Origin: Norana najaformis
Taxonomy: Eukaryota > Annelida > Clitellata > Crassiclitellata > Hormogastridae
Direction of reading: 5' to 3'
Assembly: GCA_964023275.1 (NCBI GenBank)
Contig: OZ029917.1
Span: forward strand, 29,278,005-29,342,004
DNA: 64,000 bases
In this document: piece by piece, positions 20,575-30,731 of the stretch
Numbering within the stretch: the first letter of the stretch is position 1
Layout of the letters: every line of letters begins with the position of its first letter
Made by a program: the position numbers and the translations under genes
Notes under the pieces: generated by a model
Database searches by the model: none
What the model was told of the DNA's origin: nothing
The model's input: the letters and a program-made list of their open reading frames with translations, nothing else

Positions 20575-21097
20575 AATAATATTCAAAATCGTCAAAGAAT
20601 TTTTTCTTATAATAACTAACTTGACGTTTCTTATAATAAGATTTTCAAACATTCGTCGAAGAATATTTTTCTAATCAAATTTTCGTCAAGAATTTTTTCA
20701 TAATAACTACCAAAAATTTTGTCTAATTGGAAAACTTTGGTTCCTCTAAGTCTTTATGGGTTGAAAGGAGGTTACTACAAAATTTTCTTTCGAAGGTTGT
20801 TTTTTGAAAATAAAACATTCGTTTTAGAAAAATCCATTTTCCAGTTCTTGGAAAGGAGGCTTATACGGGTGGATTATTTGTGTAAAAAATTGTGCTCAAA
20901 CAGCATAATTTTCTGCCGAAGCCTTCTTGGGGTCTATGGAATTACAAATTATTCTGTGGAAGGCTTTCTGGACGAGATGGGGTTAAGTACGTGAAAACTG
21001 AGAAAAACCACCCGTGGAAGCCTTTGTGGGATTGTTGGAGGCTTACTCAGTCAAAGTGCAAAAAGGTCAAGTGGATCAAAACCCCTATTTTACATCT
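20575..21097 (-). repeat. Polinton right terminal inverted repeat
   Basis: This is the reverse complement of 9479 to about 10043. Its outer end reads GGATCAAAACCCCTATTTTACATCT. Conserved internal blocks include GGTTGAAAGGAGGTTACTAC (20759) against the left TIR's GTAGTAACCTCCTTTC. Several small indels separate the two repeats, so the insertion is not recent. Confidence 0.85.
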
Positions 21098-22075
21098 ATT
21101 AGTTTCTCTTCATTGTTCAGACACAAGCCTAGTTTATTAAATTTCTGCTTATAATTAAGTTAGGAGAGCAATGGCATGGAGTAATGTTATTACATCTGTT
21201 CTTTCATATGCTGCAATATCACGGGAAATGTCTCTATTCAGTTGATGGTACTTCCTTTGTGAAGAGTTTGCTGTCCCAGTCACTGTTTGCACAAAGGCAG
21301 CTTTCTGTTTCTTACTGTCATTCCTGAGTCTTCCTATGAAAAGTCATAAGGTAGGAAGTCAATAAAGCCATCCTACAATACTGTTTGCTCATGTGATAAC
21401 TTCCAATCATTTAGTGCTGTCATTTTTCCATATTTTTTCATCCAAAACATTTAAATACCAAATGCCATATGATCAAATGTCACAAAAACAAATCCCACCA
21501 TGCCTTAAAAACCCTCATAAAGTCAGAAAAAATCAAACTGAGTTTGACACTGTACTGTGTTTTGGCAGAATTGCTGAATAATTAGGTGAAAACTGCATGT
21601 TTCTATCTCAAACAGTGAAAAAGTTTCAATTTTGTAAAGCTACATTAAAAAAATTGTAAGTCAAAGTTTACCATAAACATGACCCGACTTAAGGGATTGC
21701 AAATGTTTATGAGCATAGTAAATAGCAAAGTTGTATACCTTTAGGTTGCCATGAATGAAATCTCCATAACAAACTGGTTGATTCATATTTAGATGACTTG
21801 GTCATTTGCATAATAATATAATCAATGCACATGACTTCATACTAGGACAGCAGATGGAGATGTGTCAAATAAGTGTTGCTGCAGGTGTTATAATAAAATT
21901 GAAAATAAAAACACTTGAACAGCAAGACTTTACACAAGAACTTAAAATTTGATAGCTAAAACAGTAAGGAATGTAAAAATGCAAAGAACTCATTTTGAAT
22001 CCTTTATGCCTACTTGCCTTCTTTCTTGGGAATTAACCATTCTGACTTTGTGTTTTCTCAGGCATGGTCAAAACA
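21098..22075. other. intronic AT-rich sequence
   Basis: No gene is recognised. The first six bases (ATTAGT) are the right target duplication of the Polinton. One isolated TGATCAAATGTCACA unit near 21470 resembles the 15-bp repeat seen left of the Polinton, in inverse orientation. Confidence 0.5.
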
Positions 22076-22078
22076 GTT

Positions 22079-22145
22079 TGTGATCAAACGTCGCATGATC
22101 TAATGGTACGTGATGAAACATCGTGTTACTGAAATATCATATTGG
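22079..22145 (-). repeat. degenerate 15-bp repeat, inverse of the 9.2-kb array
   Basis: Read on the minus strand, about four 15-bp units are visible (GACGTTTGATCACAA, ACCATTAGATCATGC, ATGTTTCATCACGT and a weaker one). They share the TTTGATCA core with the array at 9207-9325. Confidence 0.45.
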
Positions 22146-22164
22146 GTGATCACACATTTGAGCT

Positions 22165-23140
22165 GCGATGCTCAAATGTCTGATTACCTATTATGGTATT
22201 CGAAGCACTGCCTTCGATTGGTTCAAATCTTATCTATCCAGCATTGCCCAACAAATTCTCATACGCTGGTGTTCTCTCCATATCATGCAATATTCCTCAG
22301 GGTGCTAACTTGGGTGCCTTATTAATTCTAATTTATCAGCGATGTTAAGAATTGCTCCCCAATTTTGTAGTCTGATGATACATGTTTTTATTTCTTGTGA
22401 TGATTATCTTGACCTTACCTATCATATGAATCTGGAATGATCAAATTACTAATGTGGTTTCAAGTCAATATGTTGTCATTAAATATAAAGAAATCAAATT
22501 TTTTTATATTTATTAATCAAAGGAACATGTACCAAATACTGCAGCCCTTAACATAACATCTGGTAATTTCCAGCTATGTAGAATCTCTGAGTCAAATTCT
22601 AGGGCATTATCCTGGACCAGCATCTCAACTGGCAAGCATATCTTGACCATGTGTCAAACAAAGTTTCTAAAACTCTAAGAATGATTTGCAAACTTAATGG
22701 TTTCTTCCAACTATTGCCCTAAAGTCTCTTTATACTGTGCTTGTTCTCCCTTATCTAAATTATTGCACTGTATTCTGGGCAGGTGACTACCCATCATATT
22801 AGAAATAAAAACCACTACTTCCATTGCAAAAGAGGGCCTTTAGGATTACCTCTGGCGTGCATCATCTTACCAAAACCTCAATTCCTTTTAGGTTGCTTAA
22901 ATTATAATCAATCTGTGACATCTATAAACTGCTGTTGGGTCTTTTCATGTTTTGGCATCATTTGAGTATCCTTTTTGTTTGTTTGCATCCTACTTTACTG
23001 AAAATGCCATACTTCATAATTATAACACTCACAGATAATGTCATAAGAAGGGCATATGGCTACCTTTTCAGTTTTGCTCTAGCATTTAAATGCTATTGTC
23101 TTATATTTAAGTTGTGTTACAGCTCATTACTATTTGTTTT
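22165..23140 (+). mobile_element. CR1/L2-like LINE reverse transcriptase fragment, decayed
   Basis: Fragments in changing frames follow the order of a CR1/L2-group RT: a segment before the catalytic region near 22200-22330 (HAIFLRVLTWVP for the PQG..LGP motif), then VKF*GIILDQHLNWQAYLDHV near 22590-22650, ICKLNGFFQLLP near 22690, and a thumb/C-terminal region to about 23000. Stops are very frequent, so this is an old copy. It lies in the intron between ankyrin exons c and d. Confidence 0.6.
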
Positions 23141-23348
23141 CTTGTCCTAGTTGTTGTGAGACCATAGCAACAATTAATTATGGTTTTGTATTCTACTCAA
23201 ACCTAGTAAATTAAAAGAAAAATGAAGTGGCAGTGTTCACAAAAAATAGAATGGTGGAACTTATTCTAATGTTCTCAGCAGAGTCACAGAGATTAAACAG
23301 CTCTGTGCAGGATAGGTAGGCCTATGTCTGATTCCAGTTTCCACTGTC

Positions 23349-23446
23349 ATGAATTTAATCTTAACTTAATCTTAATCTTAACTTAATCTTAATCTTAACT
23401 TAATCTTAACTTAATCTTAACTTAATCTTAACTTAATCTTTAAAAA
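23349..23446 (+). repeat. (TTAATCTTAAC)n simple repeat
   Basis: Alternating TTAATC and TTAAC blocks repeat about nine times in 11- and 17-bp periods. The array lies about 290 bp from the splice donor of the large ankyrin exon. Confidence 0.85.
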
Positions 23447-23737
23447 ATACATTTCAGGTAGCAACCATTTCCACAAGTACCAGTATATTTCACTTACTCA
23501 GTACAATTAAAAGAATGTTTGTAGCATGTTGTCCATGACAGGAAATAACAGATAAAACTTGGAAAGGTCGATGCACGGTATGCATTTAACATAAAAACAA
23601 TCACAGTGCCCTCAAATTGATGACAGCATGAGAACTGAACACCTTAATGGTTCTACATGATTGTGCAGAAACATCTGCAGACTTTTTTGCAATAAATGAA
23701 CAATTATTTTTAAGTAATTAGTTGAATAAATACATAC

Positions 23738-24811
23738 CTTTCTTCAATAACATTTTAATAATGTCAACTGTGCTGTTATCTGAAGCCTTGGCGGCTACAG
23801 CCAATGGTGTCAGGCCATTGTCTACTTTATCATCAGAGTCATCGACTGGCCGAGGACCATTGTTACATGCTTCAAAAGTTCCATTGACATCCACATACGG
23901 GTCATTGTTAACCAGATCTCTCAGTTTCTTTCTGTCTGGTCTTATTATGGCTTTATAAAGGTCAGTCATGGCAAAGAGTTTCAATAGGTGATCAGGATCA
24001 CCTCCAGCAGCAAGTAACATCACAGTTGACTCAACATCACCCATCACCATGGCCATGTCCAGTGCAGTCATACCATATGTGTACTCTGTTTTGTTAACAT
24101 CACATCCTGCATCTAAAATGAATTTAACAATGCGAGCACACCTGTTGGAAAGTGCAGCAACATCACTATCAACATCTGCAGAAACCAAGAATTTTGGATC
24201 TGTTGGCCTTTCCATGGGAGCTGACATGCTGCCACCGGCATCTGCCTTAGTTTGCTTGCTGCGACGACCACCACAAGAAAGTAATGTGTCCACTACTCCT
24301 GGCTTTTTTGCTTCCTTAGCTGTTTGTGACTTTTCATGGTAATAACATGATACAGCATCCAGTCTCTTTAGCATGGCTTCCTGATCATCACTACTAATGA
24401 TGTGTTCTGGCTCCTTTAGTTTCTGACTGATGTCCATCATGAATTTGCCAGTCTTTTCTAGATCCTTTTCATTCACTCTGCTGTTACTGAGAAGTTCCAT
24501 GTGACCATGAGCCCATTCAACCAGAATATGATCAAGATTGCGACGATTCAGCCCATATAGGGTTGTAGATCCACGCCCAGACAAAGCAGCACCAATCAAT
24601 GATCGCTTGCCAACAACTGCCAGATGAAGGGCAGTGTGACCAAAATCATTAACAGAATTTGAATTTGCACCATGCTCAAGGATCAGTCGCACAAGAAAGT
24701 CATTGCCATATCCAGCAACAAGAAGCAAAGCATTCATGCCAAGCATATTCTTCTGGTTGACATCCACACCTGACTTCAACAATGCACTGACTACATCAAT
24801 TGTTCTGCAGC
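23738..24811 (-). CDS. ankyrin-repeat host gene, exon c (1074 bp)
   Basis: The acceptor is TTATTGTTGCAG before 24811 and the donor is AAAG|GTATGT after 23738. The exon is fully open. It starts with two bases that complete a Gly codon from exon b and ends with one base of a Gly codon (LLKKG). Ankyrin units are visible as VSALLKSGVDVNQKNMLGMN, then ALLLVAGYGNDFLVRLILEHGAN, then GHTALHLAVVGKRSLIGAAL. A ~120-residue non-repeat insert, charged and probably loop or helical (QKLKEPEHIISSDDQEAMLK), separates these from further repeats (IVKFILDAGCDVNKTEYTYG, MTALDMAMVMGDVESTVMLL, GLTPLAVAAK). This is probably an intracellular scaffold protein. The layout with a long insert reminds me loosely of ANKMY1-type proteins, but I would not name it. 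Confidence 0.9.
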
Positions 24812-24829
24812 CTGCAACAATAAGAACAT

Positions 24830-25080
24830 GTACTCATAATTGTAACTAAGGTGATGCCACAGGCATTTGAACCTATCAAAATGAACGCTGCATTGCACAA
24901 TGACACAATGGCAAATCACAAAGTGCTCTGCCTTTCACCTCTGCGTTCCAATAAAACTATAGAACCCATTAGGAAAGATTGTCCAGCTGTTGGATTGCAT
25001 ATACCATGTTTGTGCTCCAGAAGAAAATCCTTAAACACAATTATCATGCCTTTCATAACTAAACTGATGGCAGTCTTTTA
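24830..25080. other. intron sequence upstream of exon c
   Basis: Nothing recognisable lies between the exon acceptor and the LINE beginning near 25090. Confidence 0.5.
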
Positions 25081-25089
25081 TAAATTAGT

Positions 25090-25672
25090 GTTAATATTAC
25101 CAATATTACTCCTTCGTCCTGACGCGGCTGGACTATTGCAACTCTGTCTTCGCAGGTTTGCCAAAATTCCGTCTTCGTCAGCTCCAGTCCGTCCTGAACT
25201 GTGCCGCCCGTCTAGTCGCTAATCTACCGAAATTTTCCCATATATCAGTTTATATGAGAGATACTCTGCACTGGCTACCAATTGAAGAAAGAATCAAATT
25301 CAAGATCCTGCTCTTTGGTCGGGCCTCGTTGGCTGGCTACGCTCCTGAATACATACAAGAGTTGTTCGTGCCGGTCGGTGCCCATCCGGGTCGTCAGTCG
25401 CTTCGCTCTTCATCCCGAGGAGATTTACAGGTTCCTCGCTGTGGTACATCAGCACGACAACACCGTGCATTGTCTTGCATGGGTCCTTCCCTGTGGAATA
25501 GTCTTCCTATAAACATTCGTTCTATTTCTGTGAATTTGTCCCAAGAAACATTCTCTTCATTAGTCAAGACTTACTTGTTTAAATTAACTGGGCAGCCATG
25601 TTCACAGCGCTTTTGAGAGGTTCTTAAAATGCGCTATATAAAAGATTAGATACATACATACATACATACCAT
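25090..25672 (+). mobile_element. L2/CR1-like LINE 3' end with (CATA)n tail
   Basis: A frame from 25158 to 25616 encodes the C-terminal domain typical of L2/CR1 elements: LRQLQSVLNCAARLVANLPK, then DTLHWLPIEERIKFKILL and GPSLWNSLPINIRS, then LVKTYLFKL. The preceding bases (25100-25160) give the tail of the RT thumb in another frame. After the stop comes TGCGCTATATAAAAG and then (CATA)n, the usual short 3' UTR and microsatellite tail. It is a 5'-truncated insertion. The C-terminal frame is nearly undamaged, so it is younger than the other L2 pieces here. Confidence 0.85.
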
Positions 25673-26090
25673 ACTTTACCACCTTATCTATGAACATTCT
25701 GAGTTTGCTTTATTTTTTTGTGGTTTGATTTAACTATATTTGGCCATTTGTCTGAATGCAAATAGTTGGACAGTGGCAGTAGACATGGGACTGCCCCCAA
25801 TAAAAAGAATACAGCTTACCAAATAGTAGTCAAGAGAGTTATTAGTAAGTACTGACCAAAGTGGCATGGTACTTGTTTAAGCAAGTGCGATCCCAGTACA
25901 GAACCTTGCTGCACTCCACAGATCAAGACAGTTTTACCCACAGTTTTAAATGAATTTTTTTCTATGAATTTATCGGGTGCGATCCTTCACCATTGCTGCC
26001 CATTTGAATGGGTACCCCACCATTTATGGTCTCCATATACAGACCATGTTAGCATGAGATTCAAATTGCTGAATAAGCCACTATCATTAT
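25673..26090. other. unannotated intron sequence
   Basis: No coding or repeat signal is seen. A short direct phrase about TGGGACTGCCCCC has no recognised context. Confidence 0.4.
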
Positions 26091-26099
26091 GTGAACCAG

Positions 26100-26269
26100 A
26101 ATCCTCAGACAGTTGAGCTGAATGACACAAAAAAGCTGCTAAGATGCAGATCAACCTTTTCTGCCCGTCTCAGGACATTCCTATTTAGAGACCGTTAGGT
26201 AGCCGTGGTGCAGCGCCTTTGTGAGTTACTTAAAAGGCGCTTTATAAATTTAGTGATACATACATACAT
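26100..26269 (+). mobile_element. L2/CR1-like LINE 3' tail
   Basis: Codons reading FSARLRTFLFRDR near 26156-26195 correspond to the last residues of the L2/CR1 C-terminal domain. They are followed by AAAAGGCGCTTTATAAATTTA and a (CATA)n tail. The gypsy element inserted into this microsatellite, using ATAC as its target. Confidence 0.65.
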
Positions 26270-26541
26270 ACTGTGACAAACCAGAGGTGCCGAATCCCCT
26301 GTCAAGGTGCTGGTTTTCTGCCACTCTACTCAAAGGCTCCCTACCAGCGCCTATCTACTGCCAGCCCGCGAGGTAAACCCCTGAAGTCCTCAAGAGACTG
26401 AACACCAAGTCGATCGATCAGCTATCGCTCTTTTATTTCTCACAAAACGCTTGACCAAAACATGTAGCATCTAATCGAAACAGTCCTTACGCTAAGACTT
26501 CCGTGCCCTCCACACACACACACACTCCTTTCTGCTGCTCT

Positions 26542-26549
26542 CTTATATA
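26542..26549 (-). promoter_or_regulatory. LTR TATA box (left copy)
   Basis: TATATAAG on the minus strand stands directly downstream of the minisatellite and upstream of a GAGAGCAGCAG tract and a (TG)n run. This places the tandem array in the enhancer/promoter position. The right LTR has the same motif at 32821-32828. Confidence 0.6.
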
Positions 26550-26559
26550 GGCGGCGAGT

Positions 26560-27275
26560 TCGCGTTGCGTTCCCATGCGAGGGAAGGGCGAACACGTTAC
26601 ATTCCATGCGTTCCCGTGCGGGGAAGGGCGAACACCTTGCGTTCCCGTGCGAGCGAATACGCTGCGTTCTCGTGCGAGGAAGGGCGAACACGTTACGTTA
26701 CCGTGCGGGGGCGAACACATTGCATTCCCATACGGGCGAACACACTGCGTTCCCGTGCGGGAAGAGGGCGAACACGTTGAGTTCCCATGCGGGAGAAGGG
26801 CGAACACGTTGCGTTCCCATGCGGGCGAACACAGCGCTCCCATGCGGGAGCAGGGCGAACAGGTTGCGTTCCCGTGCGGGCGAAGGGCGAACACGTTGTT
26901 CCCATGCGGGCGAACACGCTGTGTTCCCATGCGGGAGGGGGGCGAACACGTTGCATTCCCATGCGGGAGGAGGGCGAACACGTTGCGTTCCCATGCGGGA
27001 GCAGGGCGAACAGGTTGCGTTCCCGTGCGGGGAAGGGCGAACACGTTGTTCCCATGCGGGCGAACACGCTGTGTTCCCATGCGGGAGGAGGGCGAACACG
27101 TTGCATTCCCATGCGGGAGAAGGGCGAACACGTTGCGTTCCCATACAGGCGAACACGTTGCGTTCCCTGCGTTCCCGTGCGGGGAAGGGGGAACACGTTG
27201 CGTTCCCATGCATTCCCTGCGTTCCCGTGTGGGGGAGGGCGAACACATTGTGTTCCCTGCGTTCCCGTGCAGGGG
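26560..27275 (-). repeat. U3 minisatellite, 24- and 32-bp units (left LTR)
   Basis: Units of the type GGGCGAACACGTTGCGTTCCC plus ATGCGGGAGGA alternate with a shorter 24-bp form lacking the GGGAGGA block. There are roughly 25 units. All frames on both strands stay open for long distances because of the base composition, but the resulting peptides are only repeat translations. Confidence 0.92.
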
Positions 27276-27618
27276 AAGTCCGCTACAACCCTCCTCCCAC
27301 CAGAGAAACCGAACGTCCCGGTTCGGAACCAACTTCGCACAAACCCACGCAACAAAGAAAAACATACAGTCTCTATGGCACACAAATAAAAAAATGGCCA
27401 ATACTTCGGCTCCATTAAACAGTCACAGGTTAAGACGGCAGTTACAAACATGGCATCCACAATTACTGACAGTTAAGCTGCGAACAAGCAAATTATGCGA
27501 GCCATACGGCTTTACAGAAAATTAAACGGCCGCATCACGCGGTTTTTCACTCATCCATCAAACAAAATGGCAGTAATCGAACACGTAAGTTCCCTCTTAC
27601 CACGTCAGTCCAACATGA

Positions 27619-28487
27619 TCACATCACATCATCATCTTCTACATCTTCCGCATCCGGATTCCAAGGGCGGACTTCCGCCTGGGGCCGTGGGGCCAACGAG
27701 CGACGTCCTCGGTAGACACCGCGGGCCACCCATTCAGGGCAGTAAGGCAGCCGCGCCCTCAAAGCCTCCCAACATTCCGGCCAGGCAAGTCTAAGAGCAT
27801 GTGAGTAGACGAACTCCGAGATCGTTGCTAGTTCGTCTTCCGAGACCGGTAGGACATCCCGGCGCAGCGGAGACTCGGGGCGCAAAGGGGAGGCAGGAGG
27901 ATCCAGGTCCGGAAGGGCAACGCCTGGCGACGCGGGTTGATCTTCGCCCACTAAAGCGTCGAAGAGGCCTTCCGCTTCCTCCGCCACCACGGCAGGAGTG
28001 TCCAGAGTGACACCGAAGTTGAAGTCATCGCTCGCATCTCTGTCGTCGTCCGCGTCCGCAGCGTGGAAGAAGGTACCCGAAGGAGGCTGAGAAGCCGGAC
28101 GTCTTCTTCCGCCTCCGACGGAGACGGGCCAAAAAAGAGGTTCTCGCCCTCTAGCAAGTCTGCCTCAAAGGCAGTGATCACGGCAGCGTCCGCCTCCGTC
28201 CATGAGGCAGACACGACGTCGTCAGTCAGCAGGTCGGCCAGCAACGTGTCACAGGCCGAGGCATCCATCTGACCCGGGTCTTCTTCCACCATAAGCCCGG
28301 CGAAGCTCGGCGATGGTCGACTGGTCGAAGGCCGGTCAGGATCCAGTGACTCGGAGGCGTTGACTACGTGTACGCCCCTGCTGTCTGGTACGTGGTACTG
28401 AAGGCAATGGCGGCGTCGCGACTTGGCTGCATACCGCCCACGAAACATACGACCGCAAATCTCGCACATGAGAGTAACGTCTGCCAT
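27619..28487 (-). pseudogene. extra 3' ORF of the gypsy element with C2H2 zinc finger
   Basis: From 28487 the frame encodes MADVTLMCEICGRMFRGRYA and continues to RRHCLQYH, one C2H2 finger (C-x2-C-x14-H-type spacing, slightly long). A long acidic, Ser/Asp/Glu-rich segment follows. A frameshift near 27980 leads into a second frame (VAEEAEGLFDALVGED...), which ends with a compact C-terminal domain: SEFVYSHALRLAWPECWEAL, PYCPEWVARGVYRG. It lies between pol and the 3' LTR, where envelope-bearing elements keep env, but it has no signal or transmembrane segment. A DNA- or RNA-binding accessory role is possible. I know no name for it. Confidence 0.65.
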
Positions 28488-28489
28488 CG

Positions 28490-28776
28490 TGACTTGTTCA
28501 CAAAAGACTGTCGCATGTCGCTCACAGTACTTTTATAGCGTAAAACAATTATTGCCACGACGACGTCCGCAGTTGCACAACGCCCCTTTATTGGAAGCGT
28601 TCTGGCCTCCGGGTGGCGCACAATGGCCGCCCCTCGGCCGGTTCCGGCATGGTCTCCACAGGGTTCTTTGACGAAGGACCCACTTGGTTCCAAACTCCCG
28701 ACTCTCGATCGTAACATGGCCGCAACTTATCAACGTGGGTTACGAACGGATTGGCCCTTTGAGATCGTTGCAGTTG
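28490..28776 (-). other. gypsy internal spacer between pol and the C2H2 ORF
   Basis: Short frames on both strands lack recognisable domains. A TAAAACAATTATTGCC stretch breaks the otherwise GC-rich composition. A subgenomic or spliced leader for the downstream ORF might be expected here, but no clear splice site was assigned. Confidence 0.4.
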
Positions 28777-29217
28777 TTAGTTCACAGGCGCACACCGTTG
28801 CACGACCATGAAGGGTCTCGTGTATAAACGCTGCCACTTGGGACTGCGACCTGGATATTTCCGAGGGGTATAGTACCACACCCAATCATCCACCGTGAAT
28901 TCAACTGGGAGGACCCTTAGGTCGTAGGTGTGCTTCCGCCGCTCCGCCGCCTTCCTGTAGACTACATTGTTCTTCACATACAAGCTGTCCCTTTGGTGCC
29001 AGTAAGTCTTCACAGTTTCACTCTCCCACATGACTGTCTGGAAATCTGGCCTTCTTGCATCTGGGCTCAACCATTCCCTTACAACTACGAGGTCGGGGTC
29101 GGCCTTCTGTGCTTCCGCATTACGTCCCTCCTCAGTGGGCTCAACTCCTCCAGAGACCTCATCTTCTCCCTCTGCATCCGCAGCCGTCATCTCGGACCAT
29201 CTCATGGCAGCCACCAT
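28777..29217 (-). pseudogene. gypsy integrase with catalytic core deleted
   Basis: The frame runs from integrase N-terminal sequence (VREWLSPDARRPDF, YWHQRDSLYVKNNVVYRKA) directly into ERRKHTYDLRVLPVEFTVDD and WVWYYTPRKYPGRSPKWQR, then YTRPFMVVQRCAPVN. The last part is the GPY/F-type C-terminal module of Ty3/gypsy integrases. The HHCC finger and the DDE catalytic core should lie between VVYRKA and ERRKHTYDL, and both are absent. The deletion keeps the frame, so the product would be a short fusion without catalysis. The element could then move only with an integrase supplied in trans, or the deletion arose after insertion. Confidence 0.85.
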
Positions 29218-29681
29218 CGCTGGAGTCTCTTCCCATTCACACTGACGGCAAGGTCGTCGGGAAAGGGCATCCGCATTTCCGTGCCTCCGCCCCGGTCGAT
29301 GAACATTTTAAAAGTCGAATTCTGCGAGGCGTTCCAGCCATCAACTCTGCTGCCCGATAGGCTCTGGGTCTTCTGCAACCACTGGAGGGCTGTGTGGTCG
29401 GTTCGGAGGATGAACTGTCGTCCCAAAAAGTATTGCCAGTAGAGCTTGGCAAAGTGTACCACTGCCAACAGCTCCTTGCGGGTGATGCAATATCGCCGCT
29501 CCGCTGCCGAAAGCAGGCGACTCCCATACGCGATTACCCTCTCCCTATCTCCGCACTGGGACAGCACCGCATCAATTCCTTCATCCGAGGCATCACAGTC
29601 CAGGACGTACTTCCCTTCATCCGTGGGCAGGCCCAGAACCGGCGCCATTACCAAAGCCACCTTCAACTGGTCGAAGGCCAC
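29202..29681 (-). pseudogene. gypsy RNase H domain
   Basis: This continues the RT frame after a TAG at about 29682. The motifs are YVLDCDASDEGIDAVLSQ (first catalytic Asp), the SRLLSAAERRYCITRKELLA block with a Glu, and ILRTDHTALQWL (third Asp). The protein domain degrades RNA in RNA-DNA hybrids during reverse transcription. It runs on with MPFPDDLAVSVNGKRLQRWW before the integrase frame. Confidence 0.85.
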
Positions 29682-30731
29682 TTAGCACTCTTCGTCCCAC
29701 ACAAACGATCGAGATTTCTTAGTCAGCGCGAAGAGTGGAGCGGCGATGCGCGAGAAGTCTCGGATGAACTTCCGATAATAGGCACATAGCCCCAGGAAAG
29801 CATGTAGCTCCATTAATCGCTCGGGCGCTGGCCAGGACACCACCTCGTGAACCTTGGACGGGTCGACGGCTATTCCCTTCGGCGTTACTATATGCCTCAG
29901 GAAACTCACGGAGCGGCGCAGCATGCGACATTTGCTAGGTTTAAGCTTGAGATTCGCCCCAAGGAGCCGCTGGAACACCTGCCTTAGCCTACCCAGATGC
30001 TGCTTGGGCGTGCTTCCATAAACGATCACGTCGTCGATGTACACCAGGCAAATCTCAAAGTTTAACCCCGAGAGCACAATATCCATAAGGCGCTGGAATG
30101 TCGCCGGGGCATTACATAGGCCAAAAGGCATAACATGCCATAAAAAAATTCCCCGTCGAGTAACAAAAGCCGTCTTATCTGCATCCCTAGGATCCATCTC
30201 CACTTGATGGTAGCCGCTACGTAAGTCCAAGGTGCTAAACCATGCCGCATCAGCCAGGGCATCTAAACACTCGTCAATCTTTGGGAGCGGGTATGAGTCT
30301 TTCCTGGTTCGCTCATTCAACTGGCGGTAGTCGATGAAAAACCTTAGGGTACCGTCCTTCTTCCGTGCCAGGACTACATTAGCTGCCCACTCGCTCACAG
30401 TTGCCTCAACTACTCCTTCTGCCAACATCTGGTCCAGTTGCTTATCAATGGCTACACGATACGGAAGGGGCTGTCGCCTGAAAGGCTGACGAACGGGGGC
30501 CGAGTTCCTGGTATCAATCCGATGCTTACACAGGGTCGTCCTCCCTAGGTCCCCTTCTCCCTCGGAGAAAACATCCCGGGACTCTATTAACAGACTCGCC
30601 AATTGCCTCCTGGTTGCCGGGGTCACTTCTTCGGGGAGTCCTTCCATCAAACCCGTTACGAAAGGTGCTTCTCCTTCTACCCTGGGTCCCACTCCTTTCC
30701 CAGCACATGTCTCCACCTCTACAGGGTGCAA
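29682..30731 (-). pseudogene. gypsy reverse transcriptase
   Basis: This is a 350-codon open frame. The motifs, in order, are PVRQPFRRQPLPYR, RKKDGTLRFFIDYRQLNE, FSTLDLRSGYHQVEM (first catalytic Asp), FGLCNAPATFQRLMD and CLVYIDDVIVYG (the YIDD centre). The connection domain follows with HAFLGLCAYYRKFIRDFS. All catalytic residues are present. A single stop separates it from RNase H, and the upstream protease lies in another frame. It is the best preserved domain of the element and clearly Ty3/gypsy rather than Copia or BEL. Confidence 0.92.

Larger units (their letters stand above)
9479..21097 (+). mobile_element. Maverick/Polinton (adintovirus-like) element
   Basis: An 11.6-kb element is bounded by long terminal inverted repeats. 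Its ends read AGATGTAAAATAGGGG at 9479 and the reverse complement ending CATCT at 21097, in the AG...CT form usual for Polintons. Flanking hexamers are TTTAGT on the left (9473-9478) and ATTAGT on the right (21098-21103), a 6-bp target duplication with one mismatch. Hallmark genes inside are protein-primed-type DNA polymerase B, retroviral-like integrase, a double-jelly-roll-type capsid protein and an adenain-like protease stub. I could not find a packaging ATPase. Most genes have frameshifts or deletions, so this copy is not autonomous. It lies in an ankyrin-gene intron. Confidence 0.9.
26270..27287 (-). repeat. 3' LTR of the gypsy element (1018 bp)
   Basis: In transcription direction it runs TGTAGCGGACTTCC...TTTGTCACA. 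The U3 part (about 27287-26560) is mostly GC-rich minisatellite. A TATA box and an R/U5 segment of about 280 bp follow. The R/U5 segment is about 95% identical to that of the 5' LTR, apart from the last 12-14 bp, which differ. The preceding polypurine run is GGTGGGAGGAGGGT (27288-27301). Confidence 0.88.

Noticed and set aside
25158-25616. Host gene of 152 codons
   Set aside because: The protein is the typical C-terminal domain of L2/CR1 LINEs and is followed by a LINE-type 3' UTR and (CATA)n tail.
26487-27525. Long overlapping open frames on both strands (up to 316 codons)
   Set aside because: They coincide with the GC-rich U3 minisatellite, occur in several frames at once and translate only the repeat. 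They have no start context or domain.
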